A DNA stretch of 64,000 nucleotides, taken from assembly GCF_021147775.1 (NCBI RefSeq), contig NZ_JAGTPK010000004.1, forward strand, positions 124,001 through 188,000, read 5' to 3'. Source of the DNA: Pseudomonas californiensis. GTDB taxonomy: Bacteria > Pseudomonadota > Gammaproteobacteria > Pseudomonadales > Pseudomonadaceae. The translations under genes were made by a program, and so were the position numbers. Shown here one piece after another: positions 46,409 to 55,064 of this stretch (positions are counted from its first letter, which is position 1; every line of letters starts with the position of its first letter). The notes beneath the pieces are model-generated. The model ran no database searches, was not told the origin of the DNA, and saw only the letters and a list, made by a program, of their open reading frames with translations.

Positions 46409-47653
46409 ATGTTCAGACCGTTACCCATCTTCATCGGCATGCGCTATACCCGCGCCAAACGCCGCAAAAGTTTTATCTCGTTCATTTCGATGACCTCGAT
46501 GATCGGTCTGGCGCTGGGCGTGCTGGCGATGATTGTGGTGCTGTCGGTGATGAACGGCTTCCAGCGCGAAATGAGCTCGCGCATCCTCGGGATGGTGCCT
46601 CACGCGGTAATTGCGGGCACGACGCCGGTCGACGACTGGAAACCACTGGCCGCCGCAGCCCTGAAAAACCCTGAGGTGACTGCCGCAGTCCCGTTCACGG
46701 ACATGGAAGGCATGCTTTCGTACAAGGGCTCGATGCAGCCGATCCAGATCAGCGGCGTGGACCCTGCGCTTGAGCACGAAGTGTCGATCGTCACACAGCA
46801 CATCACGCGCGGCAGTCTGGCGGATCTCAAACCGGGTGAGTTTGGCGTAGTACTGGGCGATATTACGGCGCGGCGCTTTCGCCTGAGCATTGGCGACAAA
46901 CTGACTCTGATCGTTCCGGAAGTCAGCAGTGCGCCGGGTGGCATCACTCCTCGTCTGCAGCGTCTGACGGTGGTTGGTGTGTTCAAGGTCGGCGCCGAGC
47001 TGGATGGCTCAATGGGGTTGATCAACATCGCTGACGCCGCGCAAATGCAGCGCTGGCAACCCGATCAGGTGCAGGGCGTGCGTCTGGCGCTCAAGGACTT
47101 GTACATGGCGCCACAGGTTTCCAAGGCGATTGCCACCGGTCTGGGTGCCGGTTATACGGCCGATGACTGGACCCACACTCAAGGCAGCCTGTTCAGCGCC
47201 ATGAAAATGGAAAAGACCATGATTGGCCTGCTGTTGCTGATGATCGTTGCCGTGGCCGCGTTCAACATCATTGCCACGCTGATCATGGTGGTCAACGACA
47301 AGGGCGCTGATATTGCGATCCTGCGCACCATCGGCGCGACGCCTCGGCAGATCATGGCGATCTTCATGGTGCAGGGCACAGTGATCGGTATCGTTGGCAC
47401 CTTGATCGGCGGCGTGCTGGGTATTATTGCCGCGCTGAACGTCAGCAGTCTGGTGGGATGGTTCGAGCGTGTCAGCGGCCAGCATATCTTCAGTTCCGAC
47501 GTCTATTTCATCAGCAACCTGCCTTCCGAATTGCAAGGTGGCGATGTGCTGTTGATCTGTAGCGCGGGTTTCATCCTGAGCTTTCTGGCGACGGTCTACC
47601 CGGCATGGCGTGCGGCGCAGATCGAACCTGCGCATGCCTTGCGCTACGAGTGA
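46409..47653 (+). CDS. lolE: lipoprotein-releasing ABC transporter permease LolE
   Basis: 414 residues, clearly paralogous to the LolC two genes upstream over its full length: [61 protein letters not shown]. Four membrane helices and a periplasmic domain. Pseudomonas keeps both permeases around lolD, so the second partner is named LolE by position. The ATG at 46409 gives the family N-terminus. It ends the lol cluster; the next gene is convergent. Confidence 0.93.
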   Translation: MFRPLPIFIGMRYTRAKRRKSFISFISMTSMIGLALGVLAMIVVLSVMNGFQREMSSRILGMVPHAVIAGTTPVDDWKPLAAAALKNPEVTAAVPFTDMEGMLSYKGSMQPIQISGVDPALEHEVSIVTQHITRGSLADLKPGEFGVVLGDITARRFRLSIGDKLTLIVPEVSSAPGGITPRLQRLTVVGVFKVGAELDGSMGLINIADAAQMQRWQPDQVQGVRLALKDLYMAPQVSKAIATGLGAGYTADDWTHTQGSLFSAMKMEKTMIGLLLLMIVAVAAFNIIATLIMVVNDKGADIAILRTIGATPRQIMAIFMVQGTVIGIVGTLIGGVLGIIAALNVSSLVGWFERVSGQHIFSSDVYFISNLPSELQGGDVLLICSAGFILSFLATVYPAWRAAQIEPAHALRYE

Positions 47654-47702
47654 TCAATCTGGTGTGATCGGATATTCGCGTGCTCCTGAAAGCCCGCGAA
47701 TA

Positions 47703-49064
47703 TCAGGCGGGCAGGGCAATCAGAAAACGGGTGATACCGTTTTTCGATTCGCAGGTGATGGTCCCACCGTGGGCTGCGACGATTGATCGAGTGATTGCCA
47801 GCCCCAGCCCTGCATGCTCATTACTCTCCTGGCGCACGGGATCAGCCCGATAGAAGCGGTCGAACAGTCGGGGCAGTGCGTCGGGCGCAATGGCTGTCCC
47901 GTTGTTTTCCACGCTCAGTGCGATGCCGGTGGGCGACGTCTGTATTTCGAATGCCACGTAGCCACCCGACCCGGCGAACCGCAAGGCGTTGTCCAGCAGG
48001 TTGGACAGCACCCGACGCAGCAGCAACCGGTCGCCTTGAATACAGGCCTCGCCTATGCGAGACAAGCTGATGCCTGCGTCTTCCGCCATTGGCGAAAAAT
48101 ATTCCAGTACCGCATCGACCTCATCTTCCAGCTGCAAGGGTTCACGAGCGGGGTTGAGAAGCCCGTGCTCGGCCTTGGCGAGAAACAGCATGTCATTGAC
48201 CATCTGCGACATGCCTTGCAGCTCTTCGAGATTGCCCGCCAGCGCATCGCAGTAGGTTTCCAGCGTGCGCGGTCGGGTAAGGGTGACTTGAGTCTGCGTC
48301 AGCAGATTGGACAAGGGTGTGCGCAGTTCATGAGCAATGTCGGCGGAAAACGCGGACAAGCGCTGAAAACCTTCATCCAGTCTGCCCAGCATAGCGTTGA
48401 AAGCCCGCGTCAATTGCGCAAGCTCAGCGGGCATGTCCTGTTCCGGCAGGCGCGTGGTCAGCGAGCTGGCCGAGACGCTGGCCGCGACGTGGCTCATCCT
48501 GTTCAGCGGCCTTAGCCCGCTGCGTGTTGCCCATGCGCCCAGCAATGCTGTTGCCAGCGCCGACAACCCCACGGTGAGCCAGATCAAGTGCTGCATGCGT
48601 TGCAAAAAATGCTGGTGATGTGTGATGTCCAGCAACAGCGTGGCCCGCGGTGAGCGTAGCGACTCCGGTTGCACCAGGGCGCTGAAACTGCGGTAGGAGG
48701 CCTGGTCGTTGTCCACGGTGTGCAGGCCTGGATCGGCAGGTGAAGCTGTTGGGGTGTTGTCGAACCAGATCTGACCGTCTGCGCCCGTCAGTCTTAGCGT
48801 CAGGTCGGGCTGATGGCCCAGGTCAGCCAGTAAATGGGCTTTGCGCTCATCGAAGGCCTGTCGCGTCTCGACGCCGTTCAGGGTGCTGCGCAGGTTGGCA
48901 AGCCTGGCGTTGAGCAACTGCTGGTCCAGCTCGATGAAGTGCGTGGCGCTGGCGTGGGTGAACAGTACGCCAGCACTCAGCGACACTACTGCCGTGCAGA
49001 TCGAGAAAAGCAGTGCCAGGCGATTGCGCAGCGAGAGACGGTCCAGCCAGCCAGTAGTCTTCAC
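47703..49064 (-). CDS. copS: heavy-metal-type sensor histidine kinase (CopS-like)
   Basis: 453 residues, inner membrane. Two membrane helices near residues 15-36 and 158-180 flank a periplasmic sensor domain of about 120 residues with a few histidines (HHQHF near the second helix). HAMP follows, then the HisKA site [15 protein letters not shown] and the ATPase domain with [14 protein letters not shown] (N box) and [16 protein letters not shown] (G2). The plan fits CusS/CopS kinases that sense copper or silver in the periplasm. The GTG start overlaps the regulator stop by four bases (GTGA), so translation is coupled. Metal type is inferred from family and context. Confidence 0.85.
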   Translation of the reverse strand: MKTTGWLDRLSLRNRLALLFSICTAVVSLSAGVLFTHASATHFIELDQQLLNARLANLRSTLNGVETRQAFDERKAHLLADLGHQPDLTLRLTGADGQIWFDNTPTASPADPGLHTVDNDQASYRSFSALVQPESLRSPRATLLLDITHHQHFLQRMQHLIWLTVGLSALATALLGAWATRSGLRPLNRMSHVAASVSASSLTTRLPEQDMPAELAQLTRAFNAMLGRLDEGFQRLSAFSADIAHELRTPLSNLLTQTQVTLTRPRTLETYCDALAGNLEELQGMSQMVNDMLFLAKAEHGLLNPAREPLQLEDEVDAVLEYFSPMAEDAGISLSRIGEACIQGDRLLLRRVLSNLLDNALRFAGSGGYVAFEIQTSPTGIALSVENNGTAIAPDALPRLFDRFYRADPVRQESNEHAGLGLAITRSIVAAHGGTITCESKNGITRFLIALPA

Positions 49065-49741
49065 GAAGCACGTTCCTCAATCACATAACCCATGCCGCGT
49101 ACCGTGTGAATCAGCTTGTCGGAAAAGTCGTCGTCGATCTTTCGACGCAGGCGGCGAATAGCGACCTCGATCACGTTGGTTTCACTGTCGAAGTTCATGC
49201 CCCATACCTGTGAGGCGAGCAGCGATTTAGGCAGTACCTCGCCCTGACGCCTGAGCAACAGCTCCAGTAGCGTGAATTCCTTGGCGGTCAGAACGATATG
49301 CCGACCGTTGCGTTCAACCTGACGGCGCATCAGATCCAGACGCAAGTCGGCGATATGCAGATGAGTGTCTGTGACAGCGACGCTGCTTCGGCGCAACAGG
49401 GTACGAACCCTGGCCAGCAGCTCGGAAAACGCAAAGGGTTTGACCAGATAATCATCAGCGCCCAGTTCCAGGCCATGCACGCGGTCTTCTACAGCGTCAC
49501 GCGCGGTCAGAAACAGAACCGGAGTGTCCAGGCCCGCTGCACGCACCGATTCGAGAATCTGCCATCCGTTACGGTCAGGCAGCATCACGTCGAGAATCAA
49601 GAGCGCGTAATCGCCACTCATTGCGTGTTGCTGCCCTGTCTGGCCGTCGGCGACCCAATGCGCGTCAAACCCTGCTTCGTTCAGGCCCTGTGATAAAAAC
49701 TGACCGGTTTTGGGTTGATCTTCGACGATCAGTAATTTCAT
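49061..49741 (-). CDS. copR: heavy-metal response regulator (CopR-like, OmpR family)
   Basis: 226 residues. The receiver domain has the phosphorylated Asp in [13 protein letters not shown] and starts [20 protein letters not shown], highly typical of CopR/CusR/IrlR. The C-terminal winged helix includes [19 protein letters not shown] and [26 protein letters not shown]4-TGTAAT site lies 64 bases upstream. In P. aeruginosa copRS is also near queF (recalled). No copper-resistance structural gene is adjacent in this window, so its targets lie elsewhere. The ATG at 49741 is chosen over a GTG three codons earlier. Confidence 0.9.
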   Translation of the reverse strand: MKLLIVEDQPKTGQFLSQGLNEAGFDAHWVADGQTGQQHAMSGDYALLILDVMLPDRNGWQILESVRAAGLDTPVLFLTARDAVEDRVHGLELGADDYLVKPFAFSELLARVRTLLRRSSVAVTDTHLHIADLRLDLMRRQVERNGRHIVLTAKEFTLLELLLRRQGEVLPKSLLASQVWGMNFDSETNVIEVAIRRLRRKIDDDFSDKLIHTVRGMGYVIEERAS

Positions 49742-49804
49742 GGATGCCACTCTGCGATTGCAATGCAGGCTTTATAACTCACACGTTCAGATGTGGGGTG
49801 AAGC

Positions 49805-49819
49805 TGACAGCACTGTAAT
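49805..49819. promoter_or_regulatory. candidate CopR/CusR binding site (cop box)
   Basis: TGACA-gcac-TGTAAT between the divergent copR and queF genes, at 64 bases from the copR start. Half-sites and spacing match the CusR/CopR box (TGACA-N4-TGT-A) as I recall it. It suggests autoregulation of copRS. Confidence 0.6.
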
Positions 49820-49914
49820 CTGACCGTCCGGTTCAGAACTGTCCAAGAATGACGCTGAAAGCCCGGCGCAAACCCTATAAACTTGCCGCGTTAATTCACG
49901 ATCCAGGTATCGCC

Positions 49915-50745
49915 ATGCATCCCGCAGCCGAACACTCGCCGCTGGGCAAGTCCAGTGAGTACATTGCCACCTACACGCCGTCTTTGTTGTTCCCTATTCC
50001 GCGCGCTGCGAAGTGGGCGGAACTGGGGTTGACAGCGCAGACGCTGCCTTACACCGGTGTCGATTTCTGGAATTGCTACGAGCTGTCCTGGCTGTTGCCG
50101 TCCGGCAAGCCGGTGGTTGCGATTGCCGAATTCAGCATCCCGGCCAACTCGCCGAACATCATCGAGTCGAAGTCTTTCAAGCTGTACCTCAACTCGTTGA
50201 ATCAGACTGCCTTCGATACGCAGGCGCAGGTTCAGACGACGCTTGTGACCGATTTGTCTGCAGCAGCAGGCAAACCGGTGGGTGTGCGTATTCGCAGTTT
50301 GACCGAGATCGAGAACGAGGGTGTTGCAGCGTTGCCCGGCGTCTGTATCGACGAGCTGGATATCAGCGTCAGCAGCTATGATCGGCCGCAGCCAGAACTG
50401 TTGCGCTGCGACGATTCGCGCATTGTCGAAGAAAGCGTGCACAGCCATTTGCTGAAATCCAATTGCCCGGTGACCAGCCAGCCGGACTGGGGCAGTGTGG
50501 TGGTCGAGTACCGTGGCGCTGCACTGGACCCTGCAAGCCTGTTGGCCTACATCGTCAGCTTCCGTCAGCATTCGGACTTCCACGAGCAGTGCGTGGAGCG
50601 GATTTTCCTCGACCTGCAGCGCTTGCTCAAGCCAGAGAAATTGACCGTTTACGCGCGTTACGTGCGACGTGGCGGTCTGGACATCAACCCCTACCGCAGC
50701 ACTGAAGCGCTGAACGTAGACAATCGTCGGCTGGCCCGGCAGTAA
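49915..50745 (+). CDS. queF: NADPH-dependent 7-cyano-7-deazaguanine reductase
   Basis: 276 residues, the long unimodular (two-repeat) QueF form. It reduces preQ0 to preQ1 with NADPH in queuosine biosynthesis. The active-site Cys is in [17 protein letters not shown], and the E(S/L)KSxKxY-type QueF motif appears as [15 protein letters not shown]. The C-terminal half has [13 protein letters not shown], with the conserved His and Glu that bind the substrate. The ATG at 49915 follows ccaggtatcgcc. A GC-rich hairpin follows the stop. Confidence 0.95.
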   Translation: MHPAAEHSPLGKSSEYIATYTPSLLFPIPRAAKWAELGLTAQTLPYTGVDFWNCYELSWLLPSGKPVVAIAEFSIPANSPNIIESKSFKLYLNSLNQTAFDTQAQVQTTLVTDLSAAAGKPVGVRIRSLTEIENEGVAALPGVCIDELDISVSSYDRPQPELLRCDDSRIVEESVHSHLLKSNCPVTSQPDWGSVVVEYRGAALDPASLLAYIVSFRQHSDFHEQCVERIFLDLQRLLKPEKLTVYARYVRRGGLDINPYRSTEALNVDNRRLARQ

Positions 50746-50749
50746 CGTT

Positions 50750-50776
50750 GTGCTCCCGCCCCAAGGGTGGGAGCAC
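50750..50776. terminator. bidirectional hairpin between queF and DUF4404 gene
   Basis: Stem gtgctcccgcc/ggtgggagcac (one G-T pair) with a 5-base loop, between convergent stops. There is no clear T-run. Confidence 0.5.
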
Positions 50777-50781
50777 CCGCT

Positions 50782-51048
50782 TCAGATGCCGATGTTGCCC
50801 AGTGTCTGAACGATATTGCGCAATGTGCCAGCGATGGCGGGATGTTCCAGTTCGAAGCGTTCGACGGCCAGATTGACTCCGTCAGCCAGGCTTGGGTCTT
50901 CGTGAGTGGATTCTTCCAGCTGAAGTTTCGTTTCAATTTGTTGCATGAGCTCACGCAGGTTTTCACGCTCGGACTCGGAAAGCGGTGGGTTCTGCTCCAG
51001 TTGCTCGCGCAGTGTATTGAGTTGTTCTTGCAGTTCGCGGGCAGGCAT
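50782..51048 (-). CDS. DUF4404 family protein
   Basis: 88 residues, helical and acidic. MPARELQEQLNTLREQLEQNPP and the following NLRELMQQIETKLQLEES form a predicted helical hairpin, and the C-terminus HPAIAGTLRNIVQTLGNIGI is amphipathic. This fits DUF4404, a small family of unknown function common in Pseudomonas. The ATG at 51048 has a perfect aaggag seven bases upstream. It sits downstream of the HAD-like gene on the same strand, about 100 bases away, and may be co-transcribed. Confidence 0.8.
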   Translation of the reverse strand: MPARELQEQLNTLREQLEQNPPLSESERENLRELMQQIETKLQLEESTHEDPSLADGVNLAVERFELEHPAIAGTLRNIVQTLGNIGI

Positions 51049-51151
51049 GACGTGCTCCTTCATTGATAAGTCTGTTTCATGGACTCCGCCGCTGGGCTAA
51101 AGGTCCGTGATGGCTCAAGACTAATCCACTCTGGGGCAGGCTGCCTGTGTA

Positions 51152-51781
51152 TCAGGGTTTTTCGCTTTTGCTGCGCCGCAGGGCGATGTCGGCGAGGCAA
51201 GACTCCAGTTCACCAAGGTGATCTATCACCGAGTGCACCCCCAGTGCGTAGAGCTTCAGCGTGGCATGAGTGCGTCGCTGCTCGCGCTCGGCATCGCTCA
51301 GCGCTTGCCATTGTGAAGGGGATTGACCGCAGAGCGGACCACATGAGGCCAGGCCAATGGTCCACAGACCTGCATTCAGGCCTGACTGCAAAAGGCGCGG
51401 GTCGCCACTGATCAACACGCAGCCGTCCAGTTGGCTGACTTTCAGGGCCATCAGCGCCAGCCAGCAGGCATCTGGAGCAGGCCATTTGGCAACCGGGCGA
51501 GGGGCAGGGTGGATCCAGCCGCTCAGCGGCGCTGCGAGGTCCCGGCTGAGCGTTTCGGGCAGTTCATCCAGCCACGCACAAGGTTGGCCCTGACGGTGGA
51601 GTGCTTTCAGAATGGCCAGTGCGCCAGGTGTGACTTGCGCATGATCGCTGTCCTGGGCCACAAGTTCGGTCAGGTCGTGCGCTTTGCGTCCGGCCTGTGC
51701 GCCAAAGTCTACCAGGCAGCCGCTGAGACCGAAGAGCAGGGCGGGGAAGGTGGGCAGAGGGGTAATGGCCGGCGCGAACAT
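51152..51781 (-). CDS. HAD-like protein without catalytic aspartates (phosphonoacetaldehyde hydrolase-related)
   Basis: 209 residues with the HAD layout, related to phosphonoacetaldehyde hydrolase. Motif I, normally DxDGT, reads FGLSGCLVDFG: Gly18 and Ser20 replace the nucleophile and the acid/base Asp. The later motif IV region GDPRLLQSGLNAGLWTIGL retains the fold. No phn genes are adjacent. Without the Asp nucleophile, phosphohydrolase activity is not expected; a binding or regulatory role is possible. The ATG at 51781 is the best start; a longer reading lacks family similarity. The neighbour DUF4404 gene lies downstream. Confidence 0.75.
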   Translation of the reverse strand: MFAPAITPLPTFPALLFGLSGCLVDFGAQAGRKAHDLTELVAQDSDHAQVTPGALAILKALHRQGQPCAWLDELPETLSRDLAAPLSGWIHPAPRPVAKWPAPDACWLALMALKVSQLDGCVLISGDPRLLQSGLNAGLWTIGLASCGPLCGQSPSQWQALSDAEREQRRTHATLKLYALGVHSVIDHLGELESCLADIALRRSKSEKP

Positions 51782-51971
51782 GGTGATATCTCTGAAATAC
51801 TCATGAACGCTACTGGGCTTGTATGACAATTGGATGAAGGGCGCGTGACGAAGTTTATCCGCTGCGCTTTGCTGACAGACCTGCCTTATTCCCGCCAGAA
51901 CGCTTTATACTGCTGTGCTTGCGTGTGGGGGCGTAGCGCCCGCGTCATTATTTCGATCAGGAGTGTCAGCT

Positions 51972-52673
51972 ATGCCCGTGACTGGTGCAGGCTTTATAAA
52001 ACGTCTGGCTCAGCTTTCTGTCTGTGCCGGTGTGGCGCTGGTTCCAGTTGCCGTCCAGGCCGCTGAAGACGACCCTTGGGAAGGTGTGAACCGCGCGATC
52101 TTCCGCTTCAACGATGTGGTGGATACCTACACGCTCAAGCCGCTGGCAAAGGGTTATCAATACATTGCGCCGCAGTTCGTCGAGGACGGCGTGCACAATT
52201 TCTTCAGTAACATTGGTGATGTGCGCAACCTTGCCAACGATGTGTTGCAGGCCAAACCTGCTGCAGCAGGCGTGGATACCGCCCGTCTGATCTTCAACAC
52301 TACGTTCGGCCTGCTGGGCTTCATTGACGTCGGCACTCACATGGGCCTGCAGCGCAACGATGAAGACTTCGGTCAGACGCTGGGCCACTGGGGTGTCGGC
52401 AGCGGTCCGTTTGTTGTACTGCCGTTGCTGGGTCCAAGCACCGTGCGTGATGCCGTCGCGATATTCCCTGATACCTACACATCGCCTTACACTTATATTG
52501 ATCACGTGCCTACACGCAACACCGCCTGGGGCATCAACCTGGTCGATACGCGAGCCAGCCTGCTGTCCGCCGAGCGCATGATTAGTGGCGACCGTTACAC
52601 GTTTGTCCGCAATGCCTATCTGCAGAACCGCGAGTTCAAGGTCAAGGATGGTCAGGTCGAGGACGATTTTTAA
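51972..52673 (+). CDS. mlaA: MlaA/VacJ outer-membrane lipid-asymmetry protein
   Basis: 233 residues. A signal peptide (MPVTGAGFIKRLAQLSVCAG...VAVQA) precedes DPWEGVNRAIFRFNDVVDTY, the MlaA signature, then NIGDVRNLANDVLQ, FGQTLGHWGVGSGPFVVLPLLGPS and YLQNREFKVKDGQVEDDF. It removes mislocalised phospholipids from the outer leaflet. E. coli MlaA is a lipoprotein, but here no lipobox Cys follows the signal; the Cys in LSVCAG is inside the hydrophobic core. It probably is released or held by its own insertion in the outer membrane. Strong caggagtgtcagct site before ATG. No mlaBCDEF nearby. Confidence 0.93.
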   Translation: MPVTGAGFIKRLAQLSVCAGVALVPVAVQAAEDDPWEGVNRAIFRFNDVVDTYTLKPLAKGYQYIAPQFVEDGVHNFFSNIGDVRNLANDVLQAKPAAAGVDTARLIFNTTFGLLGFIDVGTHMGLQRNDEDFGQTLGHWGVGSGPFVVLPLLGPSTVRDAVAIFPDTYTSPYTYIDHVPTRNTAWGINLVDTRASLLSAERMISGDRYTFVRNAYLQNREFKVKDGQVEDDF

Positions 52674-52702
52674 TCGTCGCCTCACCACCGTGTTCTGAAT
52701 GA

Positions 52703-52730
52703 ATAAAGGCGACCTCAGGTCGCCTTTTTG
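52703..52730. terminator. bidirectional terminator
   Basis: Perfect stem aaaggcgacct/aggtcgccttt with a 1-2 base loop, then T-run, between mlaA (+) and the PilZ gene (-). Confidence 0.9.
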
Positions 52731-52753
52731 TTTTCAGAACTGTGAACCGGTCG

Positions 52754-53053
52754 TCAACTCATGGACACGATCGACAGGCCCAGTTTCTGTGCGTCGCCGC
52801 CCTCATCAGTAACCCAGACGACCTCGGTATCGGCTTCCAGACCTTTCAGCGCCGGGTGATCAGAGTCGATCTGCACCATCAGGCGGTCTCCCACCTTGAA
52901 CGAGCGAGGTGCCTGCACCTGCATGCCAGAGCTGGAAAGGTCAATGCATACGGCGGGAATGACCTGACCAGCGTGAATCAGGTTGACGTCCGCATCGACG
53001 CGCATGCGTATGTAATCTCGTTTCTCCTCGTAGTCGCGATCGTTTCGACTCAT
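52754..53053 (-). CDS. small PilZ-domain protein
   Basis: 99 residues, essentially a single PilZ barrel. KRDYIRMRVD at the N-terminus gives the RxxxR arginines, and DLSSSGMQVQAP the D/NxSxxG motif, so c-di-GMP binding is likely. It starts MSRNDRDYEEKRD, ATG preceded by gaaggg. It is divergent from the response-regulator gene and has a shared terminator with mlaA. Context suggests a link with the neighbouring signalling pair, but no direct evidence is present. Confidence 0.88.
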   Translation of the reverse strand: MSRNDRDYEEKRDYIRMRVDADVNLIHAGQVIPAVCIDLSSSGMQVQAPRSFKVGDRLMVQIDSDHPALKGLEADTEVVWVTDEGGDAQKLGLSIVSMS

Positions 53054-53318
53054 GTGCGGCCCTTCGTTTTGGTTGCTGATTTGTCGGTTCTTATAACTCC
53101 CGGCGATTTGCGATGTAAAGAGCGCAAAGTGAGGGCCGGAGCATGCTTGAAACGCCAGTCGGATGGGAGTACCGTCTGCGCCTTGAAGGGCACCTTTGAA
53201 ACACGATGCGCACGCTTGCCTGCGTACCCATCGTTGCAGAGAGGCTAGTAGCGAATCCAGTAAGCGCTCCGGTACCACCGAGCGCCTACGCCAACCTGAT
53301 CTGGCGCCGTTTGCCCAC

Positions 53319-54500
53319 ATGCCAAAAACCAGTACCACGCTGCTGATAATCGATGACGACGAAGTAGTGCGCGCAAGTCTTGCCGCCTACTTGGAAGACA
53401 GTGGCTTCAGCGTCTTGCAAGCCAGTAATGGCCAGCAAGGCATACAAATATTCGAGCAGGAAAAGCCCGATCTTGTGGTCTGCGACTTGCGCATGCCTCA
53501 GATGGGCGGGCTTGAACTGATTCGTCAGGTGACCAGTATCGCCTCGCAGACGCCGGTCATCGTTGTGTCCGGCGCGGGCGTGATGAGCGACGCGGTCGAA
53601 GCGTTGCGTCTGGGCGCTGCCGATTACCTGATCAAGCCGCTTGAAGACCTGGCTGTACTTGAACACTCGGTACGCCGTGCGTTGGACCGTGCCCGTCTGC
53701 TGAGTGAGAATCTGGTCTATCGCGAGAAGCTGGAAACCGCCAATCGCGAGCTCGAAGCCAGCGTTCATCTGTTGCAGGAAGACCAGGATGCTGGCCGGCA
53801 GGTACAGATGAACATGTTGCCGATCACTCCGTGGTCGATCGACGAGTTCCAGTTTGCCCACGAGATCATCCCGTCCCTGTACTTGTCAGGCGACTTCGTC
53901 GATTACTTCCGTGTCGACGAACGGCGTGTTGCGTTTTATCTGGCCGATGTTTCGGGTCATGGCGCATCCTCGGCATTCATTACTGTACTGCTGAAGTTCA
54001 TGACTACCCGTCTGCTGTTCGAATCAAAGCGGGGCGGTTCCTTGCCGGAGTTCAAGCCGTCGGACGTGCTGGGGCATATCAATCGCGGTCTGATCAGCTG
54101 CAAGCTGGGCAAGCACGTGACCATGGTGGGTGGTGTGATAGACGAGGATTCTGGCAAGCTGACCTACGCCGTTGGCGGTCATTTGCCGCTTCCGGTGCTG
54201 TACACCGAAGGCCAGACACGTTATCTGCAAGGCCGCGGGCTGCCGGTCGGTCTGTTCAACGAGGCGACCTATCAGGATCATGAAGTGGACCTGCCGGGCT
54301 CCTTCAGTCTGACCATGTTGTCTGATGGCATACTTGATCTTTTGCCCGGTGATACACTCAAGGAGAAAGAAGCCATTTTGCCCGAGTTGGTGAAGACGGC
54401 TGGCGGCAGCCTGGATGGCTTGCGGCAGGTTTTTGAATTGGCAACACTAGGGGAGATGCCGGATGATATCGCCTTGTTAGTGTTAAGCAGGAATCTTTAA
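53319..54500 (+). CDS. rssB: response regulator with PP2C/SpoIIE-type phosphatase domain (RssB-like)
   Basis: 393 residues. An N-terminal receiver domain (TLLIIDDDEVV, phospho-Asp in LVVCDLRMPQ, Lys in YLIKPLED) is followed by a coiled-coil linker (ENLVYREKLETANRELEASVHLLQED). A PP2C-like phosphatase domain completes it, with metal-binding Asp in SGDFVDYFRV, DVSGHGASSAF and MLSDGILDLLP. It probably dephosphorylates the STAS protein encoded next. RssB in P. aeruginosa has the same layout (recalled). Overlaps the STAS gene by one base, so the two are coupled. The ribosome site before ATG 53319 is weak. Confidence 0.9.
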   Translation: MPKTSTTLLIIDDDEVVRASLAAYLEDSGFSVLQASNGQQGIQIFEQEKPDLVVCDLRMPQMGGLELIRQVTSIASQTPVIVVSGAGVMSDAVEALRLGAADYLIKPLEDLAVLEHSVRRALDRARLLSENLVYREKLETANRELEASVHLLQEDQDAGRQVQMNMLPITPWSIDEFQFAHEIIPSLYLSGDFVDYFRVDERRVAFYLADVSGHGASSAFITVLLKFMTTRLLFESKRGGSLPEFKPSDVLGHINRGLISCKLGKHVTMVGGVIDEDSGKLTYAVGGHLPLPVLYTEGQTRYLQGRGLPVGLFNEATYQDHEVDLPGSFSLTMLSDGILDLLPGDTLKEKEAILPELVKTAGGSLDGLRQVFELATLGEMPDDIALLVLSRNL

Positions 54501-54985
54501 TGAGTACCGGTAGAATCCAGTTCGCCGAGCAGGAAGGCACCTTCGTTCTCAAGTTCGTGGGTGAGGTGCGGTTGACGCTGTGTTCGGCTTTGGATGCAAC
54601 GATAGAGCGGATTTTCACTGCCTTGAATTTTTCGGCGGTGGTTATCGATCTGACCGAGACGCGCAGCATCGACAGTACGACGCTTGGCCTGTTGGCGAAG
54701 CTTTCGATCCTGTCCCGCCAGAAAGTGGGCCTGTTGCCGACGCTGGTAACCACTCATGAAGACATCACGCGACTGCTGCAGTCAATGGGCTTCGATCAGG
54801 TATTCAACATCGTCGACAAGCCGTTGCCGCGTCCTGAATGTCTGACTGATCTGCCTTCGCAGGACCAATGCGAAGAGGTGGTCAAGGCCAAGGTGCTCGA
54901 AGCACACAAGATTCTCATGGGCTTGAACGACTCCAACCGCGAAGCGTTCCACGATCTGGTCAACGCGCTCGAAGGGCAGCGTTAA
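54500..54985 (+). CDS. rssC: STAS-domain anti-sigma-factor antagonist (RssC-like)
   Basis: 161 residues. STAS domain of about 100 residues with the phosphorylatable site in RSIDSTTLGLLAKL (Ser after Asp), followed by about 60 extra residues that are helical, ending HDLVNALEGQR. It likely is switched by a kinase and the PP2C phosphatase encoded immediately upstream, in a partner-switching circuit that frees or traps a sigma-factor regulator. No anti-sigma kinase is adjacent. The ATG overlaps the upstream TAA by one base (taatg). Confidence 0.9.
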   Translation: MSTGRIQFAEQEGTFVLKFVGEVRLTLCSALDATIERIFTALNFSAVVIDLTETRSIDSTTLGLLAKLSILSRQKVGLLPTLVTTHEDITRLLQSMGFDQVFNIVDKPLPRPECLTDLPSQDQCEEVVKAKVLEAHKILMGLNDSNREAFHDLVNALEGQR

Positions 54986-55021
54986 GCCGCAGGTGGCGTT
55001 TGCCTGGCTGAACGCCACGCA

Positions 55022-55057
55022 CAAAAAAGGGCGACACCCGTGAGGGTGTCGCCCTTT
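55022..55057. terminator. strong bidirectional terminator
   Basis: Perfect 14-bp stem aaagggcgacaccc/gggtgtcgcccttt with a 4-base loop between rssC (+) and tal (-). On the minus strand six T follow. Confidence 0.95.
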
Positions 55058-55064
55058 AGTACAT

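Noticed and set aside
46409..47653. Second Lol permease as a recent tandem duplication of the first
   Set aside because: The two differ along their length, as LolC and LolE normally do; an ancient pair is the simpler reading.
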